From assembly GCA_950071875.1 (NCBI GenBank), contig CATMNW010000003.1, positions 1 to 34,321 on the forward strand: a DNA stretch of 34,321 bases. The letters run 5' to 3'. The notes beneath the pieces were generated by a model. It made no database searches and was not told the origin of the DNA. It worked only from the letters and a program-made list of their open reading frames with translations. The position numbers were made by a program, and so were the translations under genes. The DNA comes from an uncultured Erythrobacteraceae bacterium (GTDB lineage: Bacteria > Pseudomonadota > Alphaproteobacteria > Sphingomonadales > Sphingomonadaceae). Below are positions 28,875 to 34,321 of this stretch, piece after piece; position 1 is the first letter of the stretch; the number at the start of each line of letters is the position of its first letter.

Positions 28875-30422
28875 ATGCACCCCATCACGCACGCCCAAAC
28901 CCGACCGGACCATCCCGCGATCATCATGGCTGGCAGCGGCGAGACCGTGACCTTCGGCGAGATGGATTCCTATGCCAATCGCTTCGCGCATCTCCTTCGC
29001 GCGCGCGGACTGGGTAGCGGCGACCATTTCGCCGTTCTGATGGAGAACAACCCGCATTATCTGCAGGTGGTCTGGGGGTCGCAGCGCGCCGGTACGATGA
29101 TGGTACCGATCTCGACCCGCCTTACCGCATCCGAAATCTGTTACATTCTCAAGGATGCGGGGGCGAAGTTTCTTCTGACGACGGCTAAATTTGCCGAGGT
29201 CATAGAGGGTATCCGCGCGGACTGTGCCGACCTGCCCTTGCTGATCGTAGGCGGAAACGGCGATGAAGATTACGAGGCCGCGCTGGCTGCCCAGCCCGCA
29301 GAGCCCATCGCCGATCAGGCACCAGGGCAATACATGCTCTATTCCTCGGGCACTACCGGGCGGCCTAAGGGGGTCAAACCGGCACCGCCTGCCGATGACG
29401 ACATCCTTGCGACCAACCCGCTTGTCGCACTGGCGATGATGGGGGCGGGCATGCCTGCGGATGGATCCATGGTCTATCTATCCCCTGCGCCGCTGTATCA
29501 TGCCGCACCGTTGGGATGGGGCACGACCGCGCAGCGTCTCGGGGGCACTGTGGTCGTAATGGAAAAGTTCGATCCCGAGCACGCGCTGGAGACGATCGAG
29601 AAATACAAGATCACCGACAGCCAGTGGGTGCCGACACATTTCGTGCGTATGCTCAAGCTCGATCCCGCGCTGCGGACCCGGTATGACTTGTCGAGCCACC
29701 AGCGTGCGCTTCACGCCGCGGCGCCCTGTCCGGTGCCGATCAAACGCGAGATGATCGAATGGTGGGGGCCGATCATCAACGAATATTACGCCGGTTCGGA
29801 AGGGATCGGCATGACGCTGATCAAGGCCAAAGACTGGCTCGACCATCCCGGAAGCGTCGGCCGCGCGATCCACGGGACGCTGCATGTCTGTGACGAGAAT
29901 GGGGAAGAATTGCCCGCAGGGCAGGACGGGCTGCTATTCTTCGAAAACGACCTCATCCCGACCTATCACAACGATCCCGAAAAAACGCGCGAGGCGATGC
30001 ACCCGAAGGGGTGGATGACACTTGGCGACATCGGCCATGTCGATGACGATGGCTACCTCTATCTCACCGATCGCAAGAGCCACATGATCATATCCGGCGG
30101 GGTGAACATCTACCCGCAGGAGATCGAGAACCTGCTCGTTACCCATGACAAGGTCATGGATGCAGCCGTGATTGGCGCACCCTGTCCCGACTTCGGCGAA
30201 AAGGTAGTCGCCGTGGTGCAACCGATGGACATGGGCGATGCGGGCGATGCATTGGAGGCAGAGCTACGCGATTACCTCGCCCCCAATCTCGCCAAGATAA
30301 AGATGCCCAAGCTGTTCGATTTTCGCGCCGATCTGCCACGCGAGGCTAACGGCAAGCTCTACAAGCGCGAACTGCGCGACGAATACGAGAAAACGGCCGA
30401 ACAGCAGACGGAGCAGGCGTGA
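28875..30422 (+). CDS. Acyl-CoA synthetase / AMP-dependent ligase
   Basis: YSSGTTGRPKGVK P-loop motif, NEYYAGSEG, GDIGHVDDDGYLYLTDRKSHMIISGGVNIYPQEIE, C-terminal REANGKLYKRELR. Confidence 0.94.
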   Translation: MHPITHAQTRPDHPAIIMAGSGETVTFGEMDSYANRFAHLLRARGLGSGDHFAVLMENNPHYLQVVWGSQRAGTMMVPISTRLTASEICYILKDAGAKFLLTTAKFAEVIEGIRADCADLPLLIVGGNGDEDYEAALAAQPAEPIADQAPGQYMLYSSGTTGRPKGVKPAPPADDDILATNPLVALAMMGAGMPADGSMVYLSPAPLYHAAPLGWGTTAQRLGGTVVVMEKFDPEHALETIEKYKITDSQWVPTHFVRMLKLDPALRTRYDLSSHQRALHAAAPCPVPIKREMIEWWGPIINEYYAGSEGIGMTLIKAKDWLDHPGSVGRAIHGTLHVCDENGEELPAGQDGLLFFENDLIPTYHNDPEKTREAMHPKGWMTLGDIGHVDDDGYLYLTDRKSHMIISGGVNIYPQEIENLLVTHDKVMDAAVIGAPCPDFGEKVVAVVQPMDMGDAGDALEAELRDYLAPNLAKIKMPKLFDFRADLPREANGKLYKRELRDEYEKTAEQQTEQA

Positions 30423-31723
30423 TGGCAACTTCGGCGAAACCGGTGCTGGATGCCGACACAGCCCGCCAGATCATCGATCCGGCAAGCTATGCGTCATGGG
30501 ACCCGTTGCTGGACACCTTCGACCGGCTTCGCGATGAGAATCCCGTGGCCTGGGTCGAGCCTGCCCGTGATGCTGTCCACCCGCCCTTCTGGCTGGTTAC
30601 GCGCTACGACGACGTGATGCGCATGTCGAAGGACAATGCGACATTTCTGAATAACCCGCACACGGTCGTTTTCAGCCTCACCGAAGGGATCGAGTTCGCG
30701 AAGGCGATGACCAACGGAAGCGAGCATCTGGTCGCCAGCCTGGTCACATTCGATGGCGATACCCATCGCAAGTATCGCAAGCTGACGCAGGACTGGTTCA
30801 TGCCCAAGAACCTGCGCACTGTGGAAGACGAGATCCGCGGTATCGCGCATGGGGCGGTCGACCGTCTTCTGGAAGGGGGTGCCGAAGCGGATTTCGTGAA
30901 GACGGTATCCGCACCCTATCCACTCCATGTCGTCATGCAGATCATGGGCGTCCCCGAAGAGGACGAGCCGCGAATGCTCATGCTGACCCAGCAGCTGTTC
31001 GGCGGACAGGACGACGATCTCAACCAGTCGGGCATGAAGGACCTGCCGCCGGAAGCCATCACGCAACTTGTCGCAGGAGCCGTCGCCGATTTCGAAGCCT
31101 ATTTCGCCCGCCTCACCGCCGAGCGGAGGGCCAATCCGACGAACGATGTCGCCAGCACCATCGCGAATGCCGTGATTGACGGCGAACCGCTGAACGACCG
31201 CGACATGATGGGGTGTTACATCATCCTCGCCGCAGCGGGCCATGATACGACGAGTGCCAGCACGGCGGGTGCGATGCTCGCGCTCGCACAGGATCCGGAA
31301 CAATGGGTAAGGGTGAAGGCGGATCGATCGCTGCTGCCCGGTATCGTGGAAGAAGCAATCCGCTGGACCACGCCCGTCCAGCACTTCATGCGCACGGCGG
31401 CAGAAGATACAGAGGTCGGCGGACAGGCCATAGCGAAGGGTGACTGGTTGATGATGAATTATGTCGCCGCCAACCACGATCCGGCACATTTTGACGATCC
31501 ACGCAGGTTCGACGCCGCGCGTAGCCCGAACAGGCATCTCGCCTTCGGGGCGGGCGCGCACCAGTGCCTCGGACTGCATCTCGCCAGGCTCGAAATGCGG
31601 ATCCTGTTCGAGACACTGCTCGACCGTATCGAGACTGTCGAACTGGCAGGTGAACCGGCGCGGTCGAGATCGACGTTCGTCGGCGGACTGAAAGCGCTAC
31701 CGTTGAGAATCGTCGCTGCCTGA
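30422..31723 (+). CDS. Cytochrome P450
   Basis: I-helix AAAGHDTTSAS, ExxR-like EEAIRWTTPV, heme-binding loop HLAFGAGAHQCLGLHLARLE. Start ATG overlaps the ligase TGA (TGATG). Confidence 0.95.
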   Translation: MATSAKPVLDADTARQIIDPASYASWDPLLDTFDRLRDENPVAWVEPARDAVHPPFWLVTRYDDVMRMSKDNATFLNNPHTVVFSLTEGIEFAKAMTNGSEHLVASLVTFDGDTHRKYRKLTQDWFMPKNLRTVEDEIRGIAHGAVDRLLEGGAEADFVKTVSAPYPLHVVMQIMGVPEEDEPRMLMLTQQLFGGQDDDLNQSGMKDLPPEAITQLVAGAVADFEAYFARLTAERRANPTNDVASTIANAVIDGEPLNDRDMMGCYIILAAAGHDTTSASTAGAMLALAQDPEQWVRVKADRSLLPGIVEEAIRWTTPVQHFMRTAAEDTEVGGQAIAKGDWLMMNYVAANHDPAHFDDPRRFDAARSPNRHLAFGAGAHQCLGLHLARLEMRILFETLLDRIETVELAGEPARSRSTFVGGLKALPLRIVAA

Positions 31724-31908
31724 AATCATTGTGCCTGGCCACCGGGATGTCAGGGAGGACCCTCAAGAACCGAACTCGGTTCGTCGCATATTCCTACGGT
31801 TTTTCATGCGGATCTGCTAGGTGATCCACATGACTACAACAGTAGGACGATGCACTTTCGGCTAGCGCCGGAGGCCTCGATTTCCTACGCCTGTGAAAGG
31901 GGGGTGGG

Positions 31909-32535
31909 ATGACATTGCTGGAACCCTATAACGCACCTTTTGCGGTAGCCTTGCTGCTGATGGTGGTGATGCTGGCAATTCAGTTGCTCGGCGTGCTCGA
32001 CATCGATTTCGATCTCGACGCCGATGGCGACGGAGCCATCGGGGCCGGACCGGTTGATGGGCTGCTTACTTTACTGGGCCTGGGACGTGTCCCGCTGACA
32101 GTTTGGCTTGTCGTGTTCCTGTTCCTCTTTGCGGCTCTCGGCCTTTCCATCCAGGAGCTGGCGCTCAGCCTGACTGGCGGAGCGCTCGACGCGTGGCTGG
32201 CTGGTATCCTCGCGGGTGCGGTGGCGGTGCCGGTAACAGCGGTCGTCGCACGCCCGCTGGGCCGCATCCTGCCACAAGACGAAACCAGCGCAGTCGGTGT
32301 CGATACGCTGGTTGGACGCCGCGCCACCATTACCGACGGTATTGCGCGGCAAGGCTTTCCTGCCCGGGCGCGGGTCCGAGATATGCACGGCCAAACCCAT
32401 TACGTCATGGTGGAGCCCCATGAAACCGCGTCCGAAATCCATGCCGGCGACGAGGTTCTGCTCGTCCGCCGCGATAACAACACATTCTTTGGCACAGCCC
32501 TGGCCGAGCGCCGCCTGTCGCCTGCGCAATCTTGA
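31909..32535 (+). CDS. yqiJ: YqiJ-like (NfeD/OB-fold) membrane protein
   Basis: N-terminal hydrophobic region with LDIDFDLDADGDG, C-terminal OB-fold-like GVDTLVGRRATITDGIARQGFPARARVRDMHGQTHYVMVEP. Adjacent to a YqiK-like flotillin. Confidence 0.82.
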   Translation: MTLLEPYNAPFAVALLLMVVMLAIQLLGVLDIDFDLDADGDGAIGAGPVDGLLTLLGLGRVPLTVWLVVFLFLFAALGLSIQELALSLTGGALDAWLAGILAGAVAVPVTAVVARPLGRILPQDETSAVGVDTLVGRRATITDGIARQGFPARARVRDMHGQTHYVMVEPHETASEIHAGDEVLLVRRDNNTFFGTALAERRLSPAQS

Positions 32536-32547
32536 GAAGGAGGCAAA

Positions 32548-34005
32548 ATGGACGTCCTATCCAACACACTGGTCCTGATCGTGGCTGGCATCGTGGCCGT
32601 GCTCACCCTGGGCCTGTTCCTGGCGAAACTGTATCGTCGTGCGTCCAAGGAAGTCGCCTTCGTCAGGACGGGCGTGGGGGGCGAAAAGGTTGTGATGAAC
32701 GGTGGTGCACTGGTGCTGCCGGTCTTCCACGAAACCATGCCGGTCAACATGAACACGCTGGTACTCAGCGTCGTACGCCGCGACGGCGAGGCGCTGATCA
32801 CGCTCGACCGCTTGCGGATCGACGTGAAAGCGGAATTCTATGTCCGCGTTAAGCCCGATAGCGAAGCGATCGCGATGGCTGCGCAGACGCTCGGCCAGCG
32901 CACGATGCAGCCCGAGATGCTGAAAGACCTTGTCGAGGGCAAGTTCGTTGATGCGCTGCGCTCGGTTGCAGCTGGGATGACGATGAACGAATTGCACGAA
33001 CAGCGTGCCGATTTCGTCCAGAAGGTGCAGCAGGTTTCGTCCAACGATCTGGCGATGAACGGACTCGAGCTGGAGTCCGTTTCACTGACCGGTCTCGACC
33101 AGACGAGCATCGAACACTTCAACGCCAACAATGCCTTCGACGCCGAGGGTCTCACGAAGCTGACCGAGCAGATCGAGGCGCGCAAGAAACTGCGCAACGA
33201 TATCGAGCAGGACACGCGCGTGCAGATGGAGACAAAGAACCTCGAAGCCGATGCCCGCAGCTTCGAGATCGGGCGCGACAAGGAATATGCCCGCCTCCAG
33301 CAGGAACGAGAGGTGGAGATCCGCCGCGCCGCGCAATCTTCGGAAATCGCACGCGAGCAGGCTGAGCGTAGCCGCGAAGCCGATGCCGCGCGGATCGAGG
33401 CGAAGAAGCAGGTGGATGCGCAGCAAATCGAGGCCGACCGTCTTGTCGAAGAGGCCCGGATCGACCAGCAGCGCGCGCTCGAAATCGCCCGGCAGGAACA
33501 GCAGATCGCGGTCCAGAACAAGAGCCGCGAGGAAAGCCAGGCCAAGGCCAATGCCGACGAGGCACGTGCCAAGGCGGTCGCTGCGGAAGAACAGGTGGCC
33601 ACCAGCCGCGAGACCGAGATCGCCGAGCGCCAGAAGCGCATCGAACTGATCGAAGCCTCGAAGCAGGCCGAGCGTGACGCGATCAAGATCCGGGTCGATG
33701 CCGAGGCGGAGAAGGATGCGGCCCAGAACCGCGCCGAAGCCGCCCGCCGCGAAGCTGAGGGCGAGGCCGAGGCCGAGAAGCTGCGCGCCGAAGCCGCGCG
33801 CGTGCGCTTCGAAGTCGAGGCTGCGGGCCAGCGCGCCATCAATGAGGCGGCGAACATCCTCTCGATGGAGCAGATCAGCCTGCAGACGAAACTCGCTCTG
33901 CTGAAGGTCCTCCCCGAAGTCATCCGCGAGAGCGCCAAGCCGATGGAGGCGATCGATACGATCAAGATCGTCCAGGTCGACGGGCTCACCAATGGTGGCG
34001 GAAAG
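32548..34005 (+). CDS. yqiK: Flotillin (YqiK-like), SPFH domain; apparently lacks its usual C-terminal tail
   Basis: MDVLSNTLVLIVAGIVAVLTLGLFLAKLYRRASKEVAFVRTGVGGEKVVMNGGALVLPVFHETMPVNMNTL..., long charged coiled coil, ending IDTIKIVQVDGLTNGGG before the sequence changes character. Confidence 0.85.
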
Positions 34006-34321
34006 GGGCAGGGCGGCTGTTACTGGGAACCGGTGGCGGCGGCGCTGGCTCGCAAATCAGGCCAGCCGGTCAAAATCACCATGAGCCGCACCGAGGTTTT
34101 CCACGGCACCGGCCCTACTTCAGGCACCCAAATTACGGTGAAGATGGGAGTCACCAACGCTGGAAAGATCACAGCAGCGGAAGCCCATTTGGTCTTTGAA
34201 GCCGGAGCGTTCCCCGGATCGCCGGTCCCTTCCGGTTGCCGTACAATATTCGGTCCCTACGATATTCCCAACGCCTATATAGAAGGGCTTGATGTTGTCA
34301 TCAACAGCCAGAAGTCGGCTG
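34000..34321 (+). other. Fragment of a xanthine/aldehyde dehydrogenase-family molybdopterin-binding subunit, fused in frame to the flotillin ORF; partial at right edge
   Basis: Same frame as flotillin: GGKGQGGCYWEPVAAALARKSGQPVKITMSRTEVFHGTGPTSGTQITVKMGVTNAGKITAAEAHLVFEAGAFPGSPVPSGCRTIFGPYDIPNAYIEGLDVVINSQKSA, typical of the XDH/CoxL large-subunit family interior. Confidence 0.8.

Noticed and set aside
33170-33870. Repetitive Glu/Ala/Arg/Gln coding tract as a possible repeat element
   Set aside because: It is the normal flotillin coiled-coil region, not a nucleotide repeat array.
32838-33992. 384-aa Ser/Ala/Arg-rich minus-strand ORF opposite flotillin
   Set aside because: Low-complexity product explained by the antisense of the Glu/Ala/Arg coiled-coil repeat of flotillin.
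1-34321. CRISPR array, tRNA/rRNA genes, transposase, integrase or toxin-antitoxin pair
   Set aside because: No regularly spaced direct repeats, cloverleaf-like sequence or mobile-element proteins were seen on reading. The XRE gene is accompanied by membrane proteins, not a recognisable toxin.

Overview
The 34.3 kb window is GC-rich and densely coding. It looks like a Sphingomonadales/Erythrobacteraceae-type alphaproteobacterial chromosome or metagenomic contig; this taxonomic call is inference from protein character and gene style only. I recognise about 22 genes. Minus strand, left part: NatB/NatA-type ABC exporter, CaiB/BaiF CoA-transferase, ferredoxin-reductase-like FAD oxidoreductase, a ~1560-aa NAD-glutamate dehydrogenase, a compact operon DUF898 > M48 protease > alpha/beta hydrolase > TPR protein > LLM flavin oxidoreductase, and a small XRE-regulator/membrane-protein cassette. 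Other genes: queG, phoD, thrS, tauE/safE, agmatine deiminase, M28 peptidase, glnE, bcp, DUF455, M23 peptidase, acyl-CoA synthetase plus P450, and yqiJ/flotillin. No rRNA, tRNA, CRISPR array, phage or transposase was seen. The items most worth a second look are: (1) at the right end, the flotillin ORF runs in frame, without its normal C-terminus, into a fragment of a molybdopterin xanthine/aldehyde dehydrogenase-family large subunit, which is either a chimeric assembly or a real rearrangement; (2) a single-base frameshift near the 5' end of glnE; (3) two TGTAAA-N6-TTTACA-type operator repeats, 33 bp apart, over the promoter of the XRE/membrane cassette; (4) two unlisted small ORFs flanking tauE. 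I did not find convincing evidence of a wholly new defence, mobile or RNA-guided system.
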